Assembly: GCA_001298555.1 (NCBI GenBank)
Contig: LJCW01000325.1
Coordinates: 1-64,000, forward strand
From: Actinobacteria bacterium OV450
Lineage (GTDB): Bacteria; Actinomycetota; Actinomycetes; Streptomycetales; Streptomycetaceae
Length of the DNA stretch: 64,000 nucleotides
Reading direction: 5' to 3'
A program made the position numbers and the translations under genes. This document shows positions 51,459-60,590 of the stretch, in pieces; position 1 is the stretch's first letter; every line of letters begins with the position of its first letter. The notes below the pieces were generated by a model. It was given only the letters and a program-made list of their open reading frames with translations. It was not told where the DNA came from and ran no database searches.

Positions 51459-52067
51459 GTGTCGGACCTCGAACAGCTCACCCAGGCCCTCGGCCGGAAC
51501 CTCAAGCGGTGGCGCGGCGAGCGCGGTTTCACCCTGGACGCCCTGGCGGCCCGCGCCGGAGTGAGCCGAGGCATGATCATCCAGATCGAACAGGCCCGTA
51601 CGAACCCCAGCGTCGGCACCACGGTCAAGCTGGCCGACGCGCTGGGCGTGAGCATCACCACCCTGCTGGACCACGACCGGACCCCGCGGGTGCACGTCGT
51701 GCAGCCCGGCCGCGGAGTGCGGATGTGGTCCACGGCAGCGGGCAGCGGCGCGAGCATGCTGCTCGGCGACGACCGGCGCGGACCGGTGGAGATGTGGACG
51801 TACCGGCTGGAGCCGGGCGACGGGACGGACTCCGACCCGCACCCGGCCGGCACCTTCGAGATGCTCCACGTCACGGCCGGGGAACTGACGCTGATCGTCG
51901 CCGACGAGCGGTACACGGTGCCGGCGGGCGGGGCGGTCTCCTTCGAGGCCGACCTCCCGCACACCTACCGCAACGAAGGCCCCGGCCCGATGGAGATGAC
52001 CATGGCCGTCTCCATCCCGCCCGTCGACCGCGTACGGGGGCCGGCTACAGCGCCGGGATCTCGATAG
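51459..52067 (+). CDS. XRE-cupin transcriptional regulator
   Basis: The product is 202 residues from the GTG at 51459, with GGGGG about eight bases upstream; a TTG at 51432 is less likely. An N-terminal XRE helix-turn-helix (LGRNLKRWRGERGFTLDALAARAGVSRGMIIQIEQAR) is followed by a cupin (~95-190) with FEMLHVTAGELTLIVADERYTVPAGGAVSF. The cupin senses a small ligand. It likely represses or activates the divergent EamA exporter. The 3' end overlaps the convergent CoA-binding gene by 23 bases. Confidence 0.92.
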   Translation: MSDLEQLTQALGRNLKRWRGERGFTLDALAARAGVSRGMIIQIEQARTNPSVGTTVKLADALGVSITTLLDHDRTPRVHVVQPGRGVRMWSTAAGSGASMLLGDDRRGPVEMWTYRLEPGDGTDSDPHPAGTFEMLHVTAGELTLIVADERYTVPAGGAVSFEADLPHTYRNEGPGPMEMTMAVSIPPVDRVRGPATAPGSR

Positions 52068-52449
52068 CGGGGCAGCGGTCCATCACCATGTCCAGACCGG
52101 CTTCACGGGTGCGCGCAAAGGCGTCCTCGTCGATCACGCCCAGCTGGAACCAGACGGCCTGCGCGCCCACGGCCACCGCCTCGTCGGCGACCGCACCGGC
52201 GAGGGAGCTGTTCACGAAGACGTCCACCACGTCCACCTTGAACGGGATCTCCGAGAGCGAGGCGTACCCCTGCTCGCCGTGGACCGTCTCCGCCTTCGGG
52301 TGCACGGGGACGACCCGCTTGCCGAACCGCTGGAGCGTGCGGGCCACCCCGTACGCCGCCCGGTCCCGGTTGTCGGACAGCCCCACCACGGCCCAGGTGT
52401 CGCCGAGCTCGGTGAGGATCTTTCGGATGGTCGCCGGGTCGCCGTGCAC
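52045..52449 (-). CDS. CoA-binding domain protein
   Basis: The product is 134 residues, a single Rossmann-type CoA-binding domain: ILTELGDTWAVVGLSDNRDRAAYGVARTLQRFGKRVVPVHP, then VDVVDVFVNSS and AVWFQLGVIDEDAF, with MDRCPAIEIP at the end. The family resembles the CoA-binding part of succinyl-CoA synthetase and is widespread as a stand-alone protein (YccU type). No partner domain is present. Function is unknown. It is divergent from the YigZ gene and convergent with the XRE regulator. Confidence 0.9.
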   Translation of the reverse strand: MHGDPATIRKILTELGDTWAVVGLSDNRDRAAYGVARTLQRFGKRVVPVHPKAETVHGEQGYASLSEIPFKVDVVDVFVNSSLAGAVADEAVAVGAQAVWFQLGVIDEDAFARTREAGLDMVMDRCPAIEIPAL

Positions 52450-52549
52450 GGTGCCGCCTCCTGTTGCCTTGCCGATGCGGCCCGCTGCGCCGGGCCGCCT
52501 CCGGCATCAACGGGAAGGACACGTGTCCGATTCCCCGTAGGGTGGAGCG

Positions 52550-53176
52550 GTGAAGTCGGACCAGTACGTGACGGTGGCCCGCGAGGGCGTGCACGAGTCG
52601 GAGATCAACCGCTCGCGCTTCCTGTGCTCGCTCGCCCCCGCGGCCACCGAGCAGGAGGCGCAGGAGTTCATCGCGCGCATCCGCAAGGAGCACCCCACCG
52701 CCACGCACAACTGCTTCGCCTACGTCATCGGGGCCGACGCCTCGGTCCAGAAGGCCAGCGACGACGGCGAACCCGGCGGCACCGCCGGGGTGCCCATGCT
52801 CCAGATGCTGATGCGCCGCGACATCCGGTACGCCGTCGCCGTGGTCACCCGCTACTACGGCGGCGTGAAACTCGGCGCCGGCGGCCTGATCCGGGCCTAC
52901 GGAGGCGTCGTCGGCGAGGCCCTCGACGAGCTCGGCACCCTCACCCGCCGCCGCTACCGGCTGGCCACCGTCACCGTCGACCACCAGCGGGCCGGCAAGA
53001 CCCAGAACGACCTGCGCTCCACCGGCCGGACCGTGGTGGACCTGCGCTACGGGGCCGCGGTCGAGATCGAGGTCGCCCTGCCGGAGGCGGACCTGCCCGC
53101 CTTCGAGGCCTGGCTCGCCGACAGCACGGCGGGCAGCGCCACCCTCACCCTCGGCGGGGAGACGTACGCGTCCTGA
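52550..53176 (+). CDS. YigZ/IMPACT family protein
   Basis: The product is 208 residues. It has the IMPACT N-terminal domain, with INRSRFLCSLAPAATEQEAQEFIARIRKEHPTATHNCFAYVIG and SDDGEPGGTAGVPMLQMLMRRD, then VVTRYYGGVKLGAGGLIRAYGG. A C-terminal DUF1949 domain follows. The family is related to a eukaryotic translation regulator, and the bacterial role is not settled. The start is a GTG with no strong ribosome site. Confidence 0.92.
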   Translation: MKSDQYVTVAREGVHESEINRSRFLCSLAPAATEQEAQEFIARIRKEHPTATHNCFAYVIGADASVQKASDDGEPGGTAGVPMLQMLMRRDIRYAVAVVTRYYGGVKLGAGGLIRAYGGVVGEALDELGTLTRRRYRLATVTVDHQRAGKTQNDLRSTGRTVVDLRYGAAVEIEVALPEADLPAFEAWLADSTAGSATLTLGGETYAS

Positions 53177-53309
53177 GGACGGGCCCCGGGAGCTGCGGCG
53201 ACGCGTTAGCGTAGAGGGGCTCGGCGTGCGGGAGAGACCGCCCGGGACAGACCAGGACGACCAGGGGGCGGAAGAACATGTGCGGCGCGACGTCCGGCGG
53301 GGCCGGCGA

Positions 53310-54473
53310 GTGAGGCTCCTGCACACCTCCGACTGGCACCTCGGCCGGTCCTTCCACCGCGTCAACCTGCTCGGCGCCCAGGCCGCCTTCGTCGACCACC
53401 TGGTCGAGACCGTCCGCGAGCACGAGGTCGACGCCGTCCTCGTCGCCGGCGACGTCTACGACCGTGCCGTGCCCCCGCTGCCCGCCGTCGAGCTGTACGA
53501 CCGGGCCCTGCACCGGCTCGCCGACCTCGGCGTGCCCACCGTGATGATCTCCGGGAACCACGACTCCGCCCGCCGGCTCGGCGTCGGCGCCGGGCTGATC
53601 GGCCGCGCCGGGATCCACCTGCGCACCGACCCCGAGGGCTGCGCCGACCCCGTGGTGCTGGCCGACGTACACGGGGAAGTGGCCCTGTACGGACTGCCGT
53701 ACCTGGAGCCCGCCCTGGTGAAGGACCGGTTCGGCGCGGGCCGGGTGAGCCACGAGGCCGTCCTCGGCGCGGCCATGGACCTGGTCCGGGCCGACCTCGC
53801 CGCCCGCGCCCCCGGCACCCGCTCCGTCGTCCTCGCCCACGCCTTCGTCACCGGCGGGCAGGCCAGCGACAGCGAGCGCGACATCGCCGTCGGCGGGGTC
53901 GAGGCCGTCCCCGCCGCCGTCTTCGAGGGGGTCGACTACGCCGCGCTCGGCCACCTCCACGGCTGCCAGACGATCAACGAACGGGTCCGCTACTCCGGTT
54001 CCCCGCTCGCCTACTCCTTCTCCGAGGCCGACCACCGCAAGACCATGTGGCTGATCGACCTCGGCCCGGCCGGGGAGATCACCGCCGAGCGCATCGACAC
54101 GCCCGTGCCGCGGCCGCTCGCCCGGCTCCGGGGACGGCTCGACGCCCTGCTGGAGGAGGACGCGTACGCCGCGTACGAGCACTCCTGGATCGAGGCCACC
54201 CTCACCGACCCCGTCCGGCCCGAGGACCCCATGGCCCGGCTCGCGGCCCGCTTCCCGCACACCCTCAGCCTCGCCTTCGACCCCGAAGGCCGGCCGGAGA
54301 CCGGCGCGGACTCCTACGCCCAGCGCCTCAAGGGCCGCAGCGACCAGGAGATCGCAGAGGACTTCGTCGCCCACGTGCGCGGCGGCGCCGCCGACGAAGC
54401 CGAACGGGCCGTGCTCCAGGACGCCTTCGAAGACGTGCGGGCGGACGACACCCGGCAGGAGACCCGCCGATGA
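53310..54473 (+). CDS. sbcD: Exonuclease SbcCD, subunit D
   Basis: The product is 387 residues from the GTG at 53310. The frame opens earlier, but the protein family begins at VRLLHTSDWHLG. All phosphoesterase motifs are present: HTSDWHLG, AGDVYDR, SGNHDS, LAHAF and GHLHG, with Asp/His/Asn metal ligands. SbcD with SbcC forms the Mre11/Rad50-type nuclease that cleaves hairpins and protein-blocked DNA ends. An 11-codon frame (53278-53313) ends across this GTG as GTGA and may couple translation. The stop overlaps the sbcC start as ATGA. Confidence 0.95.
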   Translation: MRLLHTSDWHLGRSFHRVNLLGAQAAFVDHLVETVREHEVDAVLVAGDVYDRAVPPLPAVELYDRALHRLADLGVPTVMISGNHDSARRLGVGAGLIGRAGIHLRTDPEGCADPVVLADVHGEVALYGLPYLEPALVKDRFGAGRVSHEAVLGAAMDLVRADLAARAPGTRSVVLAHAFVTGGQASDSERDIAVGGVEAVPAAVFEGVDYAALGHLHGCQTINERVRYSGSPLAYSFSEADHRKTMWLIDLGPAGEITAERIDTPVPRPLARLRGRLDALLEEDAYAAYEHSWIEATLTDPVRPEDPMARLAARFPHTLSLAFDPEGRPETGADSYAQRLKGRSDQEIAEDFVAHVRGGAADEAERAVLQDAFEDVRADDTRQETRR

Positions 54474-57400
54474 GGCTGCACCGGCTCCGCATCACCGCCT
54501 TCGGCCCCTTCGCCGCACCCCAGGAGATCGACTTCGACGCGCTGTCCGGCGCGGGGATCTTCCTGCTCCACGGCCCCACCGGCGCCGGCAAGACCTCCGT
54601 CCTCGACGCCGTCTGCTACGCGCTGTACGGGTCGGTGCCCGGCCCGCGCCAGGCCCCCGGCACCAGCCTGCGCAGCGACCACGCCGACGCCGCGACACCG
54701 ACCGAGGTCACCCTCGAACTCACCGCCGGCGGACGGCGCCTGGAGATCACCCGCCGCCCCGAGCAGGACCGCCCCAAGAAGCGCGGCACCGGCACCACCA
54801 AGGACAAGGCGCAGAGCTGGCTGCGCGAGTTCGACGGCGAGCGCTGGCTCGCCCTCAGCCGTTCCCACCAGGAGATCGGCGAGGAGATCGAGCAGCTGCT
54901 CGGCATGAGCCGCGAACAGTTCTGCCAGGTCGTGCTGTTGCCGCAGGGCGAGTTCGCCCGCTTCCTGCGGGCCGACGAGGCGGCGCGGGGCAGGCTGCTG
55001 GGCCGGCTCTTCGACACCCGCCGCTTCGCCGCCGTCGAGGCGCTGCTCGCCGAGCGCCGCCGGGCCGCCGAGGCCAAGGTCCGCGCCGGCGACGAGAAGG
55101 TGCTCGGCACCGCCCAGAGGCTCGCCCAGGCAGCCGGTGACAGCGCCGACCTGCGGGCCTGGCCGCTGCCCGGACACCAGCCCGGCGACCCCGGGCTGGC
55201 CGGGGCGATCCGGGCCTGGGCCGCCGTCGCCCGCTGCTCCGCCCGCGAGCGGCTCACCGTCGCCGAGTACGCGCTCGCCGCCGTCGAGGGGCGGCACGCC
55301 GCCGCCCGGCGGGCCGCCGAGGACGCCCGGGAGCTCGACCGCCTCCAGCGCCGGCACGCCGAGACGGCCCGCCGCGCCGCCCTGCTCGCCGAGGCCGGGC
55401 CCGAACGCGAACGGGTCCGCGCCCTGCTGGACCGGGCCCGCCGCGCCGCGCTGGTCGCCCCCGCCCTGGAACTGCGCGGCGCGGCGTCCGCCGCACACCT
55501 GACCGCCGCCCACGCCGAGGCCGCCGCCCGCGCCCAACTCCCGCCGGCCCTCGCCGGGGCGGGCACCGAGCAGCTGTCCGCCGTGGAGCAGCGGCTGCGC
55601 GAGGACCTCGGTGCGCTCGGCGCCGCCCAGCGCTCCGAGCAGCGCAGCGCCGGGATCGGCCGCGAACGGGCCACCCTGGAGCGGGAGGCCCGCGACGCGG
55701 AGGAGCAGCTGCGGGAGACCGCCGACTGGCTCGCCCGCTGGGAGAGCACCCGCACCGCCCTGGCCGACCGGGTGGAAGCCGCCCAGCAGGCCGCGACGCT
55801 GGCCGAACAGCTCGCCGGCCGGCTGGAGCCGGCCCGTATGCAGCTGAACGCCGCCCGGCGCCGGGACGCGCTGGACGCCGACGCGCAGCGCGCCGAGGGC
55901 GAACTGCTCTCCGTACGCGAGGAGTCCGCCGCCGCACGGGAGCGCTGGCTGGAGCTCAAGGAGGCCCGGCTGCGCGGCATCGCCGCCGAGCTCGCCGAGT
56001 CGCTGGTCGAAGGGCAGGCCTGCACCGTCTGCGGATCACCGGAGCACCCCGCTCCGGCACGACCGGCCCCCGGGCACGTGGACCGGGCCGCCGAGGACGC
56101 CGCCCACGCCCGCTCCGAACAGGCCGAGGCGCGCCGGGCCGCCGTCGAGCGCACCCTCGCCGCCGTCCGGGAGGCCCGTGCCGAGGCCGCGGCCGCCGCA
56201 GGAGAGGCCACCACCGACGAACTCCTCGCCCTGACCTCGGACCTGAGCTCCCGGCACGCCGCCGCCCACGCCGCGGCCGCCGGACTGCACGCGGCCCGCG
56301 AGCGGCTGGCCGCAGCCGAGCGCGAGCACGCCGTCCGCAGCGCCGACCGCCTCGACGCCGAGCGACGGTCCGCCGCCAGGGCCTCCCGGCGCGAGGCACT
56401 GGACCAGGAGCAGGCCGCGCTGGAGGCCGAGCTGGCCGTCGTACGGGGCGACGCACCCACGGTCGCGGCCCGCGCCCGGATCCTGGAGGACCGGGTCCGG
56501 ATGGTCACCGGTGCCGCCGCCGCACTGCGCAGGGCCGAGGACACCGCCGCCCGGCTCAAGGAGGCCGACGACCGGCTCGCCGACGCCGCCTTCAAGGCCG
56601 GCTTCGACACCGTCGAGGCCGCCGCCGACGCGGTCCTCCCGGACTACGAACGCGCCGCGCTCCAGCACCGGCTGGACGCCTGGCAGGCCGAGGAGGCCAT
56701 GCTCGCCGACCGCCGCGGCGAGCGCGACACCGCCGCCGCGGCGGCCCTGCCGCCGGCCGGCCCGGAGGCCGCCGAGGCCGCAGCCGAACGGGCCGCGGCC
56801 CGGCTGCGCACGGCCGGCTCCGCCTTCGACGCCGCCCGGGTGCGCTGTGCGGAGCTGGACCGGCTGTCCCGGCAGGCCGAGCAGGAGCTGCGGGCCCTGG
56901 GCCCGCTGCGCGAGGCGTACGACCGGGTGGCCAGGCTGGCCGGGCTCACCGCGGGCACCTCCGCCGACAACGAGCGCAAGATGCGGCTGGAGGCGTACGT
57001 CCTGGCCGCCCGTCTGGAGCAGGTCGCGGCCGCCGCCACGGTGCGGCTGCTGCGGATGTCCGGCGGCCGCTACACGCTCGTCCACTCCGACGCCAAGGCG
57101 AGCGGACGCGGGCGCTCCGGCCTCGGGCTGCACGTGGTGGACGCCTGGACCGGCAGTGAGCGGGACACCGCCACGCTGTCGGGCGGCGAGACCTTCTTCG
57201 CCTCCCTCGCCCTGGCCCTCGGCCTGGCCGACGTGGTCACCGACGAGGCGGGCGGCATGCGCCTCGACACCCTCTTCATCGACGAGGGGTTCGGAAGCCT
57301 CGACGACCAGGCGCTGGACGAGGTGCTCGACGTGCTGGACTCGCTGCGCGAACGGGACCGCAGCGTCGGCATCGTGAGCCACGTCGGCGATCTGCGGACC

Positions 57401-57481
57401 CGCGTCCAGGCCCAGTTGGAGATCGTCAAGCAGCGCGGCGGCTCCGTCGTGCGCCACCGCACCGCGGCCCTCACGGACTGA
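54470..57481 (+). CDS. sbcC: Exonuclease SbcCD, subunit C (SMC-like ATPase)
   Basis: The product is 1003 residues from the ATG at 54470, overlapping the sbcD stop by four bases. Walker A is GPTGAGKTS (35-43). A Q-loop region follows (LGMSREQFCQVVLLPQGEFARFL). Long Ala/Arg/Glu coiled coils flank the zinc hook CTVCG (C518, C521). The ABC signature LSGGE is at 903-907, and Walker B is LDTLFIDEGFGSLD near 930-945. It is the ATPase of the SbcCD nuclease. The 3' end overlaps the converging Lrp gene by 11 bases. Confidence 0.96.
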   Translation: MRLHRLRITAFGPFAAPQEIDFDALSGAGIFLLHGPTGAGKTSVLDAVCYALYGSVPGPRQAPGTSLRSDHADAATPTEVTLELTAGGRRLEITRRPEQDRPKKRGTGTTKDKAQSWLREFDGERWLALSRSHQEIGEEIEQLLGMSREQFCQVVLLPQGEFARFLRADEAARGRLLGRLFDTRRFAAVEALLAERRRAAEAKVRAGDEKVLGTAQRLAQAAGDSADLRAWPLPGHQPGDPGLAGAIRAWAAVARCSARERLTVAEYALAAVEGRHAAARRAAEDARELDRLQRRHAETARRAALLAEAGPERERVRALLDRARRAALVAPALELRGAASAAHLTAAHAEAAARAQLPPALAGAGTEQLSAVEQRLREDLGALGAAQRSEQRSAGIGRERATLEREARDAEEQLRETADWLARWESTRTALADRVEAAQQAATLAEQLAGRLEPARMQLNAARRRDALDADAQRAEGELLSVREESAAARERWLELKEARLRGIAAELAESLVEGQACTVCGSPEHPAPARPAPGHVDRAAEDAAHARSEQAEARRAAVERTLAAVREARAEAAAAAGEATTDELLALTSDLSSRHAAAHAAAAGLHAARERLAAAEREHAVRSADRLDAERRSAARASRREALDQEQAALEAELAVVRGDAPTVAARARILEDRVRMVTGAAAALRRAEDTAARLKEADDRLADAAFKAGFDTVEAAADAVLPDYERAALQHRLDAWQAEEAMLADRRGERDTAAAAALPPAGPEAAEAAAERAAARLRTAGSAFDAARVRCAELDRLSRQAEQELRALGPLREAYDRVARLAGLTAGTSADNERKMRLEAYVLAARLEQVAAAATVRLLRMSGGRYTLVHSDAKASGRGRSGLGLHVVDAWTGSERDTATLSGGETFFASLALALGLADVVTDEAGGMRLDTLFIDEGFGSLDDQALDEVLDVLDSLRERDRSVGIVSHVGDLRTRVQAQLEIVKQRGGSVVRHRTAALTD

Positions 57482-57917
57482 GCGGGCGCCGGGACAGCGG
57501 CGAGGAGTACACGATGCTGGTGGTGACGGCGCCCAGCCCCGCGATCCGGCCCGCGACCTCCTCCAGGTGCCCCATCGAGCGGGCCGCGACCTTGAGCACG
57601 AAGCAGTCGTCGCCGGTGACGTGATGGGCCTCCAGGATCTCCGGGGTGGCCTCCAGCAGGTCGTGGAACGGCTTGTAGTTGCCGTGCGGATAGCGCAGCC
57701 GGACCAGCGCCAGGATGGACTTGCCGAGCTTCTCCGGGTCCACCACGGCGGTGTACCCGGTGATCACGCCCGCCTCCTCCAGGCGGCGCACCCGTTCGGT
57801 GACCGCGCTCGCGGACATGGAGACGGCGCGCGCGAGTTCGGCGAAGCTGGCCCGGCCGTCCTCCTGGAGGGCCGTCAGGATGCGCCAGTCGGTGGCGTCA
57901 GGGGAATAGTCGGTCAT
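57471..57917 (-). CDS. Lrp/AsnC-family regulator
   Basis: The product is 148 residues from the ATG complementary to 57915-57917. The N-terminal helix-turn-helix has DWRILTALQEDGRASFAELARAVSMSASAVTERVRRLEEAGVI, and the C-terminal RAM domain spans ~70-145 with HHVTGDDCFVLKVAARSMGHLEEV. Lrp proteins form octamers and sense amino acids. It faces a rhodanese gene across a 94-base spacer with a TCCCCGG/CCGGGGA dyad, so that gene is its probable target. Confidence 0.93.
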   Translation of the reverse strand: MTDYSPDATDWRILTALQEDGRASFAELARAVSMSASAVTERVRRLEEAGVITGYTAVVDPEKLGKSILALVRLRYPHGNYKPFHDLLEATPEILEAHHVTGDDCFVLKVAARSMGHLEEVAGRIAGLGAVTTSIVYSSPLSRRPLSP

Positions 57918-57938
57918 GGACCAGATGTAGCAGTGGAA

Positions 57939-57968
57939 TCCCCGGCTGAACAAGAGGAAGGCCGGGGA
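57939..57968. promoter_or_regulatory. Dyad between Lrp and rhodanese genes
   Basis: TCCCCGG (57939-57945) and CCGGGGA (57962-57968) surround 16 bases, with similar flanks GTGGAA and ATGGCAC. It is a candidate Lrp-type site for both divergent genes. Confidence 0.5.
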
Positions 57969-58011
57969 ATGGCACTTCCCGAGATGATCAGTGCCTCGTA
58001 GATTCGAAGCC

Positions 58012-58548
58012 ATGACGACCACGCAGACGACGCAGCTCACCGAAGCGGGCTCCCTCCCGGCCGCCGCCACCGCCAACCCCGTGCTCCGGGTCCCCCCGGC
58101 CACCCCGGCCGCGGCCGCCGCCTACTTCGCGGCGAGCCTCGCCTTCCACGCGGACGTGTCCGACGTCGCCGCCGCCTTCAAGGCCCACCGGGAGCAGGGC
58201 GCCGCACTCGGCTTCCAGCTGATCGACTCGCGCTCCACTCCGGCCTGGGACCAGGCCCACGTGCCCGGCGCGATCCACCTGCCGACCGCCCTCATCCCCG
58301 AGCAGGCCGAGCAGCTCCTCGACAAGGACCTCCCCGTCGTCACGTACTGCTGGGGCCCCGGCTGCAACGGCGCCACCCGCTCCGCCCTCGCCCTGGCCCA
58401 GCTCGGCTTCCAGGTCAAGGAGATGCTCGGCGGCATCGAGTACTGGATCCGCGAGGGCTTCGAGGTCGAGACCTGGCAGGGAAACCAGCAGCGCACCGAG
58501 GCGGACCCGCTGACCGCGCCCACCGACTCGGACGACTGCGGCTGCTGA
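58012..58548 (+). CDS. Rhodanese-like sulfurtransferase
   Basis: The product is 178 residues from the ATG at 58012. The rhodanese domain (~65-165) has GFQLIDSRSTPAWDQAHVPGAIHLPTALI and the active-site loop VVTYCWGPGCNGATRSA, with C113 as the likely persulfide cysteine and C118 nearby. The protein ends with the motif DDCGC, giving further cysteines. It should move sulfane sulfur to an acceptor such as cyanide or a thiol. The divergent Lrp regulator suggests control by an amino acid, perhaps cysteine; that is inferred. Confidence 0.9.
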   Translation: MTTTQTTQLTEAGSLPAAATANPVLRVPPATPAAAAAYFAASLAFHADVSDVAAAFKAHREQGAALGFQLIDSRSTPAWDQAHVPGAIHLPTALIPEQAEQLLDKDLPVVTYCWGPGCNGATRSALALAQLGFQVKEMLGGIEYWIREGFEVETWQGNQQRTEADPLTAPTDSDDCGC

Positions 58549-58600
58549 GGCGCGCCCGCTGCGTCGCCCACTACTGCATCGCCTGCTGCGCGCCGCGACC

Positions 58601-58642
58601 CGTACGGGCCGCCCACTCCGAAGGGGGCGGGCGGCCCGTACG
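58601..58642. terminator. Bidirectional terminator between rhodanese and DUF885 genes
   Basis: Perfect 14-base arms (58601-58614 and 58629-58642) surround a 14-base loop. It lies between two convergent genes. Confidence 0.8.
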
Positions 58643-58704
58643 CGTGCCGGCCCCACAGGTGCCGGCCGGTGTGCGGGCCGGCCGGTGTGTCGGCCGGCCC
58701 CGGG

Positions 58705-60429
58705 TCAGAGCTTCGACAGCTCGTCCACCAGGTCGTCCAGGCCCAGCGAACCCTGCGACAGCGCGGCCATGTGCCACGCCTTCAGGTCGAAGGAGTCGCC
58801 GTGCGCGGCCCGGGCGTTGTCCCGCCCGAGCAGCCAGGCCCGTTCGCCCAGCTTGTAGCCGATCGCCTGCCCGGGCATCGACAGGTAACGGGTCACCTCG
58901 CTCTCGATGAAGTCCGCCGGCCGCCCGCTGTGCAGACCGAAGAACTCCTGCGCCAGGTCCACCGTCCAGCGCTCGCCCGGGTGGAACGGCGAATCCGCCG
59001 GGATCTCCAGGCCCAGGTGCATGCCGATGTCCACGATGACCCGCGCGGCACGCATCATCTGGCAGTCGAGGTACCCCAGCCGCTGCTCGGCGTCCTTGAG
59101 GTAGCCCAGCTCGTCCATCAGCCGCTCCGCGTACAGCGCCCAGCCCTCGACGTTGGCGCTGACCATGCCGATGGAGGCCTGGTAGCGGGAGAGCTGGTCC
59201 GCGACGTGCGTCCACTGCGCGAGCTGGAGGTGGTGGCCCGGAACGCCCTCGTGGTACCAGGTGGAGACCAGGTCGTACACAGGGAACCGGGTCTGGCCCA
59301 TCGTCGGCAGCCAGGTGCGCCCGGGACGGGAGAAGTCCTCCGACGGGTTGGTGTAGTACGGGGCCGCCGCACCGCCCGGCGGGGCGATCATGGACTCGAC
59401 CCGCTTCACGCGCTCGGCGAGCTCGAAGTGCGTGCCGTCGAGGTTCTCGATGGCCTCGTCCATCAGGCCCTGGAGCCAGGACTGGACCTGCTCGACGCCC
59501 TCGACGTGGGTGCCGTGCTCGTCGAGGTGCTTCAGCGCCTCCCAAGGACCGGCGCCCGGCAGGATCTTGGCCGCCTCGGCCTTCATCTCGGCGAGCAGCC
59601 GGTGGTACTCGGACCAGCCGTAGGCGTACGCCTCGTCCAGGTCCAGGTCCGTGCCGTTGAAGTAGCGCGACCAGCGTGCGTAGCGCTCGCGGCCCACCGG
59701 GTCCGGCTCACCCGCGACGGCGGGCGCGTACACGTCCCGCATCCAGTCGCGCAGCTCCGCGACGGCGGATGTCGCACCGGCGGCCGCCTCCTCCAGCCCG
59801 GAGCGCAGCGACTCCGGGCCGCGGGACACGAAAGCGCCGAAGAAGCCCTCGCCGACGGCCTGCCCGTCGGCGCCGTCGCCGTCCTCGCCCGCCCAGGTGG
59901 TGAGCTGGCCGATGAAGGTGGCGGTGGCGCGCGGACCCCCGTACAGGCCGCGGTCCAGGCCGAGTCCGAGGCTCTCGCGGTAGCCGGCGAGCGCGGCGGG
60001 GACGGCGCGGAGCCGCTCGGCGATCGCGGCCCACTCCTCGTCCGTGTCGGCCGGGGTCAGCGTGAAGACCTCGCGGACGGAGTGCGCGGGCGAGTGGATG
60101 TTGCTGACGGCGCGCAGGTCCTCGTCCGCCTCGTACACCGCGAGTTCGGCCGTGAGGCGCTCGCGCAGCAGGCGGGCGCAGCGGCGCTCGGCGTCGCTGT
60201 CCGCCCCGGGCAGTCGCTCGGCGGCGTCGAGGCGGGCGAGGGTGGAGCGGGACAGTTCGGCGGCGGCCGCACGGCCGGCCGGGGAGAAGTCCGGGAGCCG
60301 GCTGGAGCTCGCGGCGACACCGAGATAGGTGCCCGTGATCGGATCGATGGCGATGAGGTCGTCGACGTATGCGTCGGCGACCTGGCGGGGCAGCCGGGAA
60401 GCGCTGTCGCTGCGAAGGGTCTCTGACAT
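58705..60429 (-). CDS. DUF885 family (metallopeptidase-like) protein
   Basis: The product is 574 residues from the ATG complementary to 60427-60429 (MSETLRSDS). DUF885 blocks are clear: YYTNPSEDFSRPGRTWLPTMG, then the zinc-site motif WYHEGVPGHHLQLAQ with HEGVPGHH at 393-400, and EGWALYAERLMDELGYL, where the Glu is the third ligand. This arrangement resembles the M32/M3-like gluzincin peptidases. There is no signal peptide, so it is cytosolic. Substrates are unknown. Confidence 0.88.
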   Translation of the reverse strand: MSETLRSDSASRLPRQVADAYVDDLIAIDPITGTYLGVAASSSRLPDFSPAGRAAAAELSRSTLARLDAAERLPGADSDAERRCARLLRERLTAELAVYEADEDLRAVSNIHSPAHSVREVFTLTPADTDEEWAAIAERLRAVPAALAGYRESLGLGLDRGLYGGPRATATFIGQLTTWAGEDGDGADGQAVGEGFFGAFVSRGPESLRSGLEEAAAGATSAVAELRDWMRDVYAPAVAGEPDPVGRERYARWSRYFNGTDLDLDEAYAYGWSEYHRLLAEMKAEAAKILPGAGPWEALKHLDEHGTHVEGVEQVQSWLQGLMDEAIENLDGTHFELAERVKRVESMIAPPGGAAAPYYTNPSEDFSRPGRTWLPTMGQTRFPVYDLVSTWYHEGVPGHHLQLAQWTHVADQLSRYQASIGMVSANVEGWALYAERLMDELGYLKDAEQRLGYLDCQMMRAARVIVDIGMHLGLEIPADSPFHPGERWTVDLAQEFFGLHSGRPADFIESEVTRYLSMPGQAIGYKLGERAWLLGRDNARAAHGDSFDLKAWHMAALSQGSLGLDDLVDELSKL

Positions 60430-60590
60430 GCGGCCATCTTCGTACGGCGAACGGCCCCGCGTCATCACCGTTCGCTGTCAGCCTCCTGACGTGCAGGGAA
60501 GCAGTGGGCCGTCCTCGTACTCGCGGCCGTCGGCCGGCCCCGGGGGGGGGCGGGTTCACGCCGCCCGGCCGGAACCCGCCGCAGGGTGGC

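Noticed and set aside
60542-60550. A run of nine G downstream of the ACT-GNAT gene
   Set aside because: It lies outside genes and affects no frame; a simple homopolymer without further structure.
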